Positions 8,345-18,142 of a stretch of 64,000 bases of DNA are shown here, piece after piece. The stretch comes from Arthrobacter sp. KBS0703. GTDB taxonomy: Bacteria; Actinomycetota; Actinomycetes; Actinomycetales; Micrococcaceae. Position 1 is the stretch's first letter, and each line of letters begins with the position of its first letter. Under the pieces are notes generated by a model, which had not been told where the DNA came from, did not search any database, and worked only from the letters and a program-made list of their open reading frames with translations. Position numbers and translations under genes: made by a program. Location: NCBI RefSeq assembly GCF_002008315.2, contig NZ_MVDG02000001.1:1426001-1490000 (forward strand). The letters are read 5' to 3'.

Positions 8345-10006
8345 TCAGGCGCGAAGAATGTGGGCGGAAAACAGTTCCTGCCCGTTCCGCACGGTCTGGA
8401 GGCAGCGCGGGTCACTGCCGGTGTCCAGTGCAGGAAGGAGCGGCGTCCGGGCGCGCGGATCGGTGCTCCAGGACTGGACCCTGCCGTCGGCCACCTGGAC
8501 CATGAGTTCCTCGACGTCCCAGACCGCAAACGTTGCCGGAGCACCCGGCACCAGTTGGCCGGCCAACGGGTTGGCGTGCCTGGCGGCCCGCCAGCCCGCC
8601 CGGGTGTGGCCAAGGAACGCCGCCCGGGCGGAGATCCGTTGCGCAGGGTTGTTGTGCTCAAGGCAGGCCCTCACGCTGGACCACGGGCGCAGCGGGGTCA
8701 CCGGGCTGTCGCTTCCGAAGCAGATGGGCACGCCGGCCGAATAGAAGGACGCAAACGGGTTCATGTTCTCGCGCCGGGAGCCCAGGCGCTGCTCGTAGAG
8801 CCGGCCGGAGCCGCCCCAAGCCGCGTCAAACCCCGGCTGGACGCTCACCGTCACTGAGTACTTAGCCAGGCGCGCTATGGCCTCGGCGTCTGCCATTTCC
8901 ACGTGTTCGAAGCGGTGGCCGGCCGCGCGGATCCGCTGCTCCCCCACTTCCGCGGCAGCCAGGTCCAGCGCTTCCAGGGCGGCGTCGAGGCCGGCGTCGC
9001 CGATGATGTGGAACCCGCCCTGGATGCCCAGCAGGGAGCAGGCGGCCAGGTGTGCGGCCGCCTCCTCCGCGGAAAGATAGGTTGTTCCCTTCTCCCCCGG
9101 GGCATCCGTGTACGGCGACCGGAGGGAAGCCGTCCGGGATCCGATGGAACCGTCGATGTTCAGGTCGCCGGCAAGCCCTCGGACCGGAACCCCGAGCTCG
9201 GCGAGCAGGGCCTCGGCGTCCGTCGCCGACGTCGTCAGTTGACCCCAGTAAGGCAGAACTTCGGGCAGGGGCACGGAATCTGCTCCGGCATTCCAGCCGG
9301 CGGCCAGCTGCAGATCGAGCGGGCTCCCGATGTGGGGTGCGCCCATTTCGGCCAGCGCCACGTACCCGTTGGCCGCGGCTTCGTCCAGTGCCCGCCTCTG
9401 GTGGTCTTTCAATTCGGCCGCGGAGAGCTGCCTGGTGGCCAGCCGTGCCGCGGCATGTGCCTCCCGTTTGATGTGGCCGCCGGGCGCGAACCCGTCACGG
9501 TCCTGCAGGCCGGCCGCCGCAGCCAACGCGGAAGACACGAGCGCCGAGTGGGCATCCACCCGGGACAGGTAGACGGGCCGGCCGCCGGCAGCGCGCTCCA
9601 GCTCGCCGGGCTCCGGGAGCGCGGGATCATCCCACAGTGACTCGTCCCAGCCGTGTCCCAGGATGGTGCCTGCGCCGCCGGCTGCGGCCACGGCATCCAG
9701 CAGCTCCCGGGCCGAGCGGACGTCGCCCAGCTGGAGCCCGCCCAGGGCAATGCCCGTCTCCGTCAGGTGTGCGTGGGAATCCACGAATCCGGGGGCCAGC
9801 AGCGCGCCGCGGAGATCGATGACTTCCATGGAACTGTCCGCGATCGACGTCGCCGCCTGTTCCGAGCCCACCCAGGCAATGGTGTCACCGTCCACGAGCA
9901 TGGCGGTGGCGAAAGGGTCAGCCGCCGTGTAGACGGAGCCGTTCCGGTATAGCGTCACCTTCGACGGTCCGGAAGCGGCCTGGGCGCGCGCGTGTGCGTC
10001 GGTCAT
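8345..10006 (-). CDS. Amidohydrolase family protein (YtcJ-like)
   Basis: 553 aa metal-dependent hydrolase of the Amidohydro_3 type; the substrate is not predictable. Seen: an N-terminal composite-domain start (VTLYRNGSVYTAADPFATAMLVDGD), the metal-binding SHAHL (His78 and His80) following LAPGFVDSHAH, a central GFHIIGDAGLD (typical His in the barrel), and the C-terminal FGSDSPV...P with the catalytic-site Asp. I selected the ATG at 10006 because AAGGAG sits about 10 nt upstream; the longer frame to 10120 has no such site. It lies 53 bp after the helicase gene on the same strand and could share its transcript. Confidence 0.85.
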   Translation of the reverse strand: MTDAHARAQAASGPSKVTLYRNGSVYTAADPFATAMLVDGDTIAWVGSEQAATSIADSSMEVIDLRGALLAPGFVDSHAHLTETGIALGGLQLGDVRSARELLDAVAAAGGAGTILGHGWDESLWDDPALPEPGELERAAGGRPVYLSRVDAHSALVSSALAAAAGLQDRDGFAPGGHIKREAHAAARLATRQLSAAELKDHQRRALDEAAANGYVALAEMGAPHIGSPLDLQLAAGWNAGADSVPLPEVLPYWGQLTTSATDAEALLAELGVPVRGLAGDLNIDGSIGSRTASLRSPYTDAPGEKGTTYLSAEEAAAHLAACSLLGIQGGFHIIGDAGLDAALEALDLAAAEVGEQRIRAAGHRFEHVEMADAEAIARLAKYSVTVSVQPGFDAAWGGSGRLYEQRLGSRRENMNPFASFYSAGVPICFGSDSPVTPLRPWSSVRACLEHNNPAQRISARAAFLGHTRAGWRAARHANPLAGQLVPGAPATFAVWDVEELMVQVADGRVQSWSTDPRARTPLLPALDTGSDPRCLQTVRNGQELFSAHILRA

Positions 10007-10059
10007 GGGGGTGGAACTCCTTGGGGTATCTGATGCGGACGTGGCCGGAACAGCAGGAT

Positions 10060-12985
10060 TCAGACCACGGTGGAGTAGGCCACGACTCCCCGCCTGACAA
10101 GTTTGATGGCTTCGGCGCACAGCCGGGCAAGCCGTGGGTCCAGGCCCGGGATCTTGGCCAGCTGGTCCAGCAGGTCAATCACCTGCTTGACCCACCGGAC
10201 AAAGTCGCCGGCCGCGAGGTCCGTGCCGTTGAGCACCTCCTGGAGGTGGCGCCCGCGCGCCCACTTGTACATGGGCCAGATCAGGCCGAGCTCCGGTTCC
10301 CCTGTGAGGGGGAGCTTGTTCTGTTCCTCCACGTCTTCCAACGCCGACCATTCCCGCACCACGATGTCCACAGCAGTTTCGAGCGAGATGCTGGGCATGC
10401 GGGGGCGTAGGCCGCGGTCCTCCCGCTTGGCCTGGTACACGAGGACGCTGGCGAAGGCCGCGACTTCCACTGCGTCGAGGTCGTCGAACGCACCCTGGCG
10501 CAGTGCCTGGGAGATCAGGAGGTCCTTCTCGCCGTAGATCCGCCGCAGGCGCTGCCCGTCGGAGCTGATGCTGTGCTTGCCCGGCTCCGGAGTTTCAAGG
10601 TACCCGTAGGCGGACAGGACATCGCACACGCGGTCGAAGGTCTTGGCGATGGTGTTGGTGCGGCCCTGGATCTGGCGGACCAGGCCGTCCGTTTCCTTCC
10701 GCAGCTTCCACCAGCGTTCCGACCACCGGGCGTGGTCCTCACGCTCACTGCAGCCGTGGCAGGGGTGGGCGCGCAGGGCCCGACGCAGGTCGGCGATCTT
10801 CTTTTCCTGGTTCGGAAGGGCTGTGCCCAGGCCGAAGTCGTTATTGCGGCTGCTGCCCCTGGCCGGCGGCCGGTTCTCCCGCAGCGCGTTGCGAACGGAG
10901 GAGGCAAGGTCCCGCCGGGATTTGGGGACTTTCGCGTTGAAGGACTTGGGGATCCGGATCCTTGTCAGCGGCGAGATGGGCCCCTCGAGGTCGTCGATGC
11001 CGATTCTGCGCAGCTGGCTTTCCAGCGTGAGCACGGCAGGCCGAGGCTCGCGGGAGGAGTGGTCCGAACTTAGTACCACCGCAACGCCGGGTGCCCTGCC
11101 TGCCGGGACGTCCACAACGTCGCCCGGCAGCAGGCGGCTCAGGGAATCCTCGTTGAGCGACTTCCGCGCCCGCGACTTGCTGCGTGACGTGAAGTTTTCG
11201 GCGTCGGAGAGCTCCCGCCGCAGCCGGGCGTATTCAGTAAAGTCGCCCAGGTGGCAGGTCATGGATTTGGCATAGCCGGCCAGGGACTCTTCGCGGCTGC
11301 GCACCTGCTTGGCCAGTCCCACCACCGACCGGTCCGCTTGGAACTGGGCGAAGGAGGATTCAAGGATCTCCCGTGCCCGCGGGCGGCCGAACTGGGCGAG
11401 CAGGTTGATGCTCATGTTGTAGGTGGGCCTGAAGCTGGAGTTCAGCGGATAGGTCCGCCGCGATGCCAGGCCGGCCACCGCCGCGGGATCCGTGCCGGGC
11501 TGCCAGAGGACCACGGCGTGGCCTTCGACGTCGATGCCGCGGCGTCCGGCCCTGCCGGTCAGCTGGGTGTACTCCCCCGCGGTGATGTCCACGTGGGCCT
11601 CACCGTTGAATTTGTCGAGCTTCTCCAGGACCACCGAGCGGGCCGGCATGTTGACCCCGAGGGCCAGGGTCTCCGTGGCGAACACCGCCTTGACCAGGCC
11701 CTCGGCGAAGAGCTTTTCGACGACCTCCTTGAAGGTGGGCAGCATTCCCGCGTGGTGCGCCGCGATGCCCCTCAGAAGCCCCTCACGCCAGCTCCAGAAT
11801 CCCAGCACCTCAAGGTCGTCCGAGGGAATGTCCTGGCCCGCCTCGTCGACACGCTGGGCGATGATCCGCTGTTCCTTCTCGGTGGTCAGCCAAAGCCCAG
11901 CGGCCACGCACTGCGAAACCGCGGCGTCGCAGCCTGCCCGGGAAAAGATGAACGTGATGGCGGGCAGGAGATCCTGCCGGTCCAGGCTGGCGATAACCTG
12001 CGGCCGGCTGGCTTTCCGGACGGCCGTGCGCGGCGGAGTCTGCTGGGACCGGTCGTCGGCCCGCTGCCGGTGCTGTCTCTTATACACATCTAGATGTGTA
12101 TAAGAGACAGCGGCCGCCGTGGCCGAAGCGCCCCTGGAAGTTCAGCTGGCTTTCGGCCCTGGCCATGGACAGGAGCTCCGGGTTGACCTCGAAGCCGCGT
12201 TGGCCGGCGTCTGCGGGACTCGGTGCCGCCGGCAGTGCGGAGGCGGCGACGGGGTCGCCTTCGGGCGCGATTTCGTCGAAGGTGGTCTCCCCGGCGAACA
12301 GGTCAACAATTTCCTTGCCCACCATCACGTGCTGCCACAACGGAACGGGCCGGTGCTCGGACACGATGACGTCCGTGTCTCCCCGGACGGTGTCCAGCCA
12401 CGCGCCGAACTCCTCGGCGTTGGAGACGGTGGCGCTCAGCGAGGCCACCTGGACTTCGCTGGGCAGGTGGATGATCACTTCCTCCCACACGGCGCCCCTG
12501 AAGCGGTCGGCCAGGTAATGGACTTCGTCCATCACCACGAAGCCGAGGTCGTCCAGGGATGCTGAGTCCGCGTAGAGCATGTTGCGCAGCACCTCGGTGG
12601 TCATCACCACCACTGGCGCTTCGCCGTTGATGCTGGTGTCCCCCGTCAGCAGCCCCACATTCTGCGCACCGTACTTTTCCGCGAGCTCGGAGTACTTCTG
12701 GTTGCTCAGGGCCTTGATGGGGGTGGTGTAGAACGCTTTCAGTCGGCGCTCCAGCGCCAGATAGATGGCGAACTCGCCCACGATGGTCTTGCCCGCGCCG
12801 GTGGGTGCGGCCACGAGGACTCCGCGGCCTTCCTGAAGCGATCTGCACGCCTGCCGCTGGAAATCATCCAGGTCAAAGTCCAAGGTCAGGGCGAAGGAAC
12901 CCAGGTGGGTTTTGGATTCCGCCGTCCGTTCGGCACTGGCCCGGTAGCGTTCGGATGGCGACGGTGAACCGGTTGTGGTGGACAT
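10060..12985 (-). pseudogene. helY: Ski2/Mtr4-like DEAD/DEAH helicase, broken by adapter pair
   Basis: A superfamily 2 RNA/DNA helicase of about 960 aa, split by an adapter junction. The upstream part (12985-12111) has Walker A APTGAGKT (residues 60-67), motif II DEVH (153-156) and motif III SATVSN. The downstream part (12072-10060) has TGRAGRRGID (motif VI) and the long C-terminal DSHCT-like region with a CHGC segment. Removing the 38-bp insert leaves two surplus bases, so the frames do not rejoin and some sequence of the Gly/Arg-rich linker is probably missing (inference). The symbol rests on synteny with mycobacterial helY beside tatC, tatA and pafBC. The intact chromosome almost certainly has a normal gene. 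Confidence 0.85.
12073..12110. other. Palindromic pair of Tn5 mosaic ends (adapter junction)
   Basis: The 38-bp palindrome is identical to the one at 4195-4232. The flanking bases (left ...GCTGCCGGTG, right CGGCCGCCG...) do not form a target duplication. It truncates both halves of the helicase gene. Confidence 0.97.
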
Positions 12986-13009
12986 GCCTCAAGCCTAGCG
13001 GGGACGGCG

Positions 13010-13846
13010 CTAGAGATTCCTCAGTTCGCTGCCCGGAGTCGCAATGTCCGCAGTGGCCTCGGTCTCAGCGGTCTGCTTCGCCGCGCGGCGGTCGCGCCGG
13101 CGGTCGTTGAGGATGCACAGGCCGATGGCGGCGAAGAAGAGCAGCAGCAGCGGCCCGGCCAGCAGGAACATGGACAGGGCGTCAGCCCCGGGAGCCGCCA
13201 CGGCGGCAAGGACGAAGACGAGGAACACCGTGATGCGCCATGCCTTCAGGATGGTATGGCCGCGGATGATGCCCGCCATGTTGATGCCCACGAGGACCAC
13301 GGGCACCAGGAAGGCCAGGCCGAGGAAAAGCACCATGCGGGTGACGAAGTCCACGTAATCGCGGGCGTCAATGAGGTTGGAGAACCCCGCGGGGGTGAAT
13401 TGCGTGAGCGCCCGGACCACCTGGGGCGTGACCATCCAGCCCACCCAGACGCCGGCGAGGAAGAGCGGCACCGCTGCGGCCATGTAGCCGAGCGTGTACC
13501 GCCTCTCCTTGACGGTCAGCCCGGGCGTGATGAACGCCCACAGCTGGTAGATCCAGACCGGACTGGAAATGACGGCGCCGATTAGCAGCGCCAGCTGGAG
13601 CTTGAAGTCGAAGGGTGATGCGATGCTCGAGAAGTTCACGGACGATGTGCCCCCGGTGTGCTCCGCGATCCGGTCCACAGGTTCCTTGAGTGCGCTCAAC
13701 ACCGGATCATAGAGGATCCAGCCGCCCACGCCGCCGATAACCAGCCCGATGGCAGACTTGATCAGCCTGTTCTTGAGTTCGTTCAGGTGATCCATGAGGG
13801 CCATGCGGCCCTCCGGGTTGGCTTTGCGGCCCTTCGTCAGTGCCAC
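13010..13846 (-). CDS. tatC: Sec-independent protein translocase subunit TatC
   Basis: 278 aa integral membrane protein that recognises twin-arginine signal peptides. Seen: the cytoplasmic N-terminal signature MALMDHLNELKNRLIKS, the conserved F-K-L at PFDFKLQLALL, LWAFITPGLTVKERR, and six hydrophobic segments, ending in a basic, Glu/Thr-rich cytoplasmic tail. It starts 6 bp after the tatA stop, so the two are co-transcribed. The helicase gene follows 24 bp downstream. Confidence 0.95.
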   Translation of the reverse strand: MALTKGRKANPEGRMALMDHLNELKNRLIKSAIGLVIGGVGGWILYDPVLSALKEPVDRIAEHTGGTSSVNFSSIASPFDFKLQLALLIGAVISSPVWIYQLWAFITPGLTVKERRYTLGYMAAAVPLFLAGVWVGWMVTPQVVRALTQFTPAGFSNLIDARDYVDFVTRMVLFLGLAFLVPVVLVGINMAGIIRGHTILKAWRITVFLVFVLAAVAAPGADALSMFLLAGPLLLLFFAAIGLCILNDRRRDRRAAKQTAETEATADIATPGSELRNL

Positions 13847-13852
13847 TTCAGG

Positions 13853-14134
13853 TCAAGCGCGGTTCGACGGCGGGACGTCGGTGCCGTCGGTTGGTTCGCC
13901 GTTTGCTGCCCTGGACTGCGGGTGGTTGACAACCCTGCCCTCGACGGGGTCGGTGCCGTCGTTGGAGGCCTCTGGCTTGCCGTCGTTCTTCATTTCCTTG
14001 ACCTCGGATTTGATGATCCGCATGGACTGGCCGAGGCTGCGTGCCATGGCCGGAAGTTTGGGCGCTGCGAACAGCAGCAATGCCACGATGATGATAATTA
14101 CGATGGGCCACGGGCCATCAAAGAGTCGTCCCAC
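13853..14134 (-). CDS. tatA: Sec-independent protein translocase subunit TatA
   Basis: 93 aa. One N-terminal membrane helix ([21 protein letters not shown]) ends in the conserved F-G/A-x-x-K-L-P hinge. An amphipathic helix [20 protein letters not shown] and an acidic, disordered C-terminus follow. It forms the protein-conducting oligomer of the Tat system with TatC, encoded directly downstream. No tatB-like second gene is visible here, consistent with a TatAC arrangement or a tatB elsewhere. Confidence 0.95.
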   Translation of the reverse strand: MGRLFDGPWPIVIIIIVALLLFAAPKLPAMARSLGQSMRIIKSEVKEMKNDGKPEASNDGTDPVEGRVVNHPQSRAANGEPTDGTDVPPSNRA

Positions 14135-14166
14135 TGGAAGTCCTTTCCTCTGCTTACATCCTACGT

Positions 14167-14529
14167 TTAACTGAATTCGATGTCGCGCAGCGCCTGGGGC
14201 TGGCCACGTTCCGCCTTGCGCTGGATTCGGCGCTGGCGCCGCGATTCCTTGCGGGCAGATTTGGATGCGTGGTAATCATGTCGCATCCGGTGCGGTGAGG
14301 CAAAGACAGCCCCTCCCGGCGGGACGCCTTCGGCGGGGGATGTTCCTTCTCCGGGCGTGAGTGTCTCCGGCACGGGCGCGGGCAGGTGCCCAAGCTTCTC
14401 CCCGGCGGCGCCGAGTTCCTTGACCGTGGCCATGAACTGGCGGAACAGCCGGACGCCCATCACCACGAAGAAGAGAAGGGAAAGCGCAATCAGCGCAATC
14501 CAGATAAGGATCCATGACCACCAAGGCAT
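14167..14529 (-). CDS. Small membrane protein of unknown function
   Basis: 120 aa. The start at 14529 ([25 protein letters not shown]) gives one N-terminal membrane anchor. Upstream residues in the same frame overlap the pafBC coding end and do not look like protein. The anchor is followed by [20 protein letters not shown], a Pro-rich linker and a very basic tail ([19 protein letters not shown]). It sits between pafBC and tatA in the same direction (11 bp after pafBC, 32 bp before tatA), so it likely belongs to the same transcript. I do not recognise a named family. Confidence 0.8.
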   Translation of the reverse strand: MPWWSWILIWIALIALSLLFFVVMGVRLFRQFMATVKELGAAGEKLGHLPAPVPETLTPGEGTSPAEGVPPGGAVFASPHRMRHDYHASKSARKESRRQRRIQRKAERGQPQALRDIEFS

Positions 14530-14539
14530 GCTGAGTAGT

Positions 14540-16558
14540 CTAGCTGGCGTACCGGGCCATGGCCGCGTCGATCCATTCCCGGGACGCGTCGGCAAGGGCT
14601 GCAGGCTCCAGGATCCGGACCGTTCCGCCGTGCTGGGCAACAAACATCGGCAGCCATGACGGGTTGCCGAACCTGATTTCCGCCACGAGGCCGCCGTCGG
14701 GCAGTGCCACTGTCCGCTCGGCGTAATAGTCGTCCGCAAGCCCGGTACCCCTGCCGGTCAGCTGAACGGTCACCAGGGTGTCGTCGTCGTTGGGCGTGAA
14801 GAGTTTTGCCGGGAACCCGCCGTCGGGCCTAAGCGGCGAGGAGACGGGCTTGCCGTTCAGTGTGAGCTCCTCGATACGGTCGAGGCGGAAGTTCCGCAGC
14901 CCGGCGGCGGAGTGGCAGTACGCCTCGAAGTACCACGTGTTGTCCATGGAATAGAGCCGCAACGGGTCAACGTCCCGCTCCGAGAGGGAATCCTTCTGCG
15001 CCGACAGGTAGACGAGATGGAGCTGCGATCCGGATTCGATGGCACTCCGGATGAGGCCGAGGTTGGCGGAATTGGCCGGCCCCACCTCCGGACCGGACAG
15101 CGCACCGGCGCGGAGCCCTTCCTCGCCGGCGGCCGCCATGAGCTTGAGCGTCACCGATTCCAGGGCGCTTCCCTCTGCGAGCTCAGGGAGGCCGTTCAGC
15201 GTCTCGAGGCCCGTCAGCAGGGCGCACGCCTCGTCCACGGTGAAGCGGACGGGCCTGTTCAGTTCCAGGGACTGGCTGATGAAGACGTGGCCGTCCTCCC
15301 ACTGGATGTCGAGGAGTTCGTCGGGGTAGCCCTGCGGAAGCCCCGAACAGATCAGGATCAGCAGGTCATTTTCGAGTTCCTTGCGGGTCACCCCGAACCT
15401 GTCCGCGACGTCCTGGATATGCAGTCCCTGGTTGTGGACCAGGAACGGAACGAGCTGCAGCATCCGCTTGAGCTGGTCTTCGGAGGTCCGCTTGCGGGGC
15501 CGCTTGCCGGATCCGGCGTCAGCGAAGTCAAAGGACGGCACCGGAGCAGCCGCGAAGGCAGCGGCACTCGCCAGCCGGCGCTGCACGGCCGTGGCCAGTT
15601 CAGCGGGAGCCACCACCCGGACGTTCGGGCCGTAGGAGGCCAGTTCCTCCCCCAGCAGCTCAGCGTCACGGTACGGCACCGCCAGGCGGTCCCAGCCGCC
15701 GTCGGACGCTGCGGATCCCGCCACCGCCTCCGGAGCCACCGCCTCGCCGGCCACGACGGCGGCTGGTGCGGAACGCTTCCGCAGTCCCAGCAGCCGCCCC
15801 TTCCGGACGTCCAGGACGGCGGAGGCGAGCGGCAGCTCCGGTAGGCCGGCCAGTTCCGCCCTCACGTTGAAGGCGGCAGGAGGCGTGAATGCCTCCTTCT
15901 CCAGTACCGTGACGGCCGACGTGAAGCGGGAGAGCCGGAAGTACCGCCGGGCGGCCCGGGCGCGGTCATAACCCACGAGGTACCACTGCCCGAAGCGGCT
16001 GCCGAGGCCCCACGGCTCAACCACGCGCTCCTCCTCCCGGCCGGTGCTGCCGGCGAGGTAGCGGAAACGGACCGGATGCTGGGCGTGCATGGCCGCGACG
16101 AGGTCTTCGAAGGCCTGTCCGGCCGGCTTGATGCGGGGCTGGACCCCGGCCGGCAGCTCGACGTCGGCAAGGCCGCCGGAGGCCTGGAGCTTGCGCATGG
16201 CGTTCGTGGCGGCGGCGCCCAGGGCAGCCTGCTCCCACAGCTGCGAGGCCAGCAGCAGCACCGTCCACTCGTCCGGGGTCAGTTCCACGTCAGGAAGCCG
16301 GTTCGATTCCTTGCCGATCCGGTAGCGCGTGGTGGCAGGGTCCTCCGAGTTCCAGCCGTGGTCCATGACTGTTTCGACGTCAAAGCCGAACTCGCGCAGA
16401 TCGTTCTTGTCACGTTCGAACATGCGGCCGAAAGCCGCGTCGCTGGCCGCACCGGCGTGGTAAATCTTCTCCCGGAGTTCGCTGCGGCGCAGGCCATACT
16501 TGGAGTTCAACAGGGCGATCAGGAGGTTGAGCAGGCGCTCGGTTCGTTGGGCGGACAC
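14540..16558 (-). CDS. pafBC: Fused PafB-PafC WYL-domain transcription regulator
   Basis: 672 aa, two PafB/PafC-like proteins in one chain. The first half has an N-terminal winged helix (NSKYGLRRSELREKIY...) and a WYL domain (QWYLVGYDRARAARRYFRLSRF). The second half, after a linker around GSGKRPRKRTSED, has another winged helix (GLHIQDVADRFGVTRKELENDL) and a variant WYL domain (TWYFEAYCHSAAGLRNFRL). PafBC activates the LexA/RecA-independent DNA-damage response in actinobacteria. In mycobacteria it is two proteins; a natural fusion is known from Arthrobacter. Encoded downstream of pafA and the FKBP genes with a 106-bp gap that may hold its own promoter. Confidence 0.93.
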   Translation of the reverse strand: MSAQRTERLLNLLIALLNSKYGLRRSELREKIYHAGAASDAAFGRMFERDKNDLREFGFDVETVMDHGWNSEDPATTRYRIGKESNRLPDVELTPDEWTVLLLASQLWEQAALGAAATNAMRKLQASGGLADVELPAGVQPRIKPAGQAFEDLVAAMHAQHPVRFRYLAGSTGREEERVVEPWGLGSRFGQWYLVGYDRARAARRYFRLSRFTSAVTVLEKEAFTPPAAFNVRAELAGLPELPLASAVLDVRKGRLLGLRKRSAPAAVVAGEAVAPEAVAGSAASDGGWDRLAVPYRDAELLGEELASYGPNVRVVAPAELATAVQRRLASAAAFAAAPVPSFDFADAGSGKRPRKRTSEDQLKRMLQLVPFLVHNQGLHIQDVADRFGVTRKELENDLLILICSGLPQGYPDELLDIQWEDGHVFISQSLELNRPVRFTVDEACALLTGLETLNGLPELAEGSALESVTLKLMAAAGEEGLRAGALSGPEVGPANSANLGLIRSAIESGSQLHLVYLSAQKDSLSERDVDPLRLYSMDNTWYFEAYCHSAAGLRNFRLDRIEELTLNGKPVSSPLRPDGGFPAKLFTPNDDDTLVTVQLTGRGTGLADDYYAERTVALPDGGLVAEIRFGNPSWLPMFVAQHGGTVRILEPAALADASREWIDAAMARYAS

Positions 16559-16664
16559 TCTCGTTAGGTTACTAAAGCTGCCTGGGTTAAACCGCGAAAG
16601 CGCGGCAACAATGCGGAAATTCCATCCGATTGTTACCGCGCTTCCGCTGCTCAGCCAGCAGTGG

Positions 16665-17060
16665 CTAGCGGACGCCTACGAGGTCCACCACGAAAATCAG
16701 GGCCTCGTTGGGGCCGATCGCCCCGCCGGCGCCACGGGAACCGTAGGCCAGCTCCGAAGGGATTTCGAGGCGGCGGCGGCCGCCGACCTTCATGCCCAGC
16801 AGGCCCTGGTCCCAGCCCTGGATGACCTGGCCGACGCCGACCCGGAAGTCCAGCGGGGCGCCGCGGCCCCACGAAGCGTCGAACTCTTCGCCGGTGGACC
16901 AGGCAACACCCACGTAGTGGGTTGAGACGGTGTCGCCTTTTTTGGCCTCCGGGCCGCTGCCTTCGATGAGGTCCGTGATGACCAGCTCGGTGGGAACCGG
17001 GCCTTCAGGGAAGTCGATTTCCGGCTTCTGGCGGTCGAGGTCTCGCTGTCCAAATGACAT
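16665..17060 (-). CDS. FKBP-type peptidyl-prolyl isomerase, cytoplasmic
   Basis: 131 aa single FKBP domain. Seen: LIEGSGPEAKKGDTVSTHYVGVAWSTGEEFDASWGRG, VGQVIQGWDQGLLGMKVGGRRRLEIPSELAYG and NEALIFVVDLVGV, covering the conserved active-site Tyr, Asp, Val-Ile and Trp positions. It has no signal peptide. It follows the secreted FKBP gene by 41 bp; such pairs accompany the Pup-proteasome genes in this group. It catalyses proline isomerisation; any direct link to pupylation is unproven. Confidence 0.93.
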   Translation of the reverse strand: MSFGQRDLDRQKPEIDFPEGPVPTELVITDLIEGSGPEAKKGDTVSTHYVGVAWSTGEEFDASWGRGAPLDFRVGVGQVIQGWDQGLLGMKVGGRRRLEIPSELAYGSRGAGGAIGPNEALIFVVDLVGVR

Positions 17061-17101
17061 GGTTGCTCCTTCTGCTTGGATGGGAAACTGCTGTGGCGTA
17101 C

Positions 17102-18028
17102 TTACTTGGTGCCCAGAATGTCGACGACGAACACGAGGTCGCCCTTGGCATCCCCCTGGCCGGCGTCGCCGTAGGCGAGGGCCTTGGGGATGACGAGCAG
17201 CACGCGGGAGCCTACCGACTTACCGGTCAGGCCCTGGGTCCAGCCCTTGATGACCTTGTCCAGTCCGAACGAGGCCGTCTCCTTGCGGTCAAAGCTTGAA
17301 TCAAACTTCTTGCCGCTGGCCAGGGCCACGCCCACGTAGTTGACGGTCAGGGTGTCCGTGGCCTTGACCGCGGGACCGTTGCCCTTGATCAGGTCCTGGG
17401 CGATGAGTTTCTTCGGGGCAGCGACGCCCTTGACGGAGATTTCCGGGATGCCGTCCTTCTCGGTCACGGTCGGCAGTCCGGCCGGCGGAGTGACGGTTTC
17501 ACCCTCGGGCTTCTCGAGCACCTTCGGCGCGTCCTTGGCGGACAGGACCTTGATGATCAGGAGCTGGGCCGGCTGGGCCGCGGCGCCGGCTTCGGCAGCC
17601 TTGCCCGGTATGGCCAGGGCCAGCTGCGAGCCCACCTTGGCTCCGACAAAGGCGTTGTAAACGATTGCGCTGCCGGTCTTGAGCTTGTCGTTCAGCTCGA
17701 GGGGTTCGGGGTCGCGGGGGAAGCTGTCGTCCAGCGTGGCGCCGTCCTTGCCGTTTAGGGCAAGCACGGAGATGTCGGCGACCTGGTTGGCTTTAACCCG
17801 TTCGCCGCTGCCTTCCGTGACCACCTTGACGGTGGGTTCGGTGACGTCCAGGGGCTTGGTGAACTCTACGCCCGGTGCTTTCTTGTCTCCCTTATCCGTC
17901 AGTTTTAGGGAGTCCAGCTTGGCGGTCTCACCCGCGGACTGGCTGGTCGGTTCCGGGGCTGCAGGCTGGCCGCCGCAGGCGGTCAGCAGAAGCAGTCCGG
18001 GAATGAGAATTGCTAGTAGTCGGCGCAC
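17102..18028 (-). CDS. FKBP-type peptidyl-prolyl isomerase, lipoprotein
   Basis: 308 aa from a GTG start giving RRLLAILIPGLLLLTACGG, a clear lipoprotein signal with lipobox LTAC. A degenerate first FKBP-like domain (about residues 60-165: VVTEGSGERVKANQVADISVLALNGKDG) is followed by a complete C-terminal domain (LIKGNGPAVKATDTLTVNYVGV, KVIKGWTQGLTGKSVGSRVLLVIP, KGDLVFVVDILG). It should act on the outer face of the membrane. The longer in-frame start at 18088 would bury the signal peptide, so I reject it. It lies between pafA and the cytoplasmic FKBP gene. Confidence 0.9.
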   Translation of the reverse strand: MRRLLAILIPGLLLLTACGGQPAAPEPTSQSAGETAKLDSLKLTDKGDKKAPGVEFTKPLDVTEPTVKVVTEGSGERVKANQVADISVLALNGKDGATLDDSFPRDPEPLELNDKLKTGSAIVYNAFVGAKVGSQLALAIPGKAAEAGAAAQPAQLLIIKVLSAKDAPKVLEKPEGETVTPPAGLPTVTEKDGIPEISVKGVAAPKKLIAQDLIKGNGPAVKATDTLTVNYVGVALASGKKFDSSFDRKETASFGLDKVIKGWTQGLTGKSVGSRVLLVIPKALAYGDAGQGDAKGDLVFVVDILGTK

Positions 18029-18142
18029 GTAAGAACTTTCGTCGGGGCAAGATGGAGGCGTTGCCGCGGCAGGTGTAACCCACGGCAAGGCAGTCAGGGC
18101 AGCAAAAACAGCCTATTCCAGAGTAACGCGTCAAGCTGGGTA

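Noticed and set aside
8002..8505. A 167-codon frame in the gap before the amidohydrolase
   Set aside because: No protein character, no ribosome site, and it overlaps the real gene's end on the other strand.
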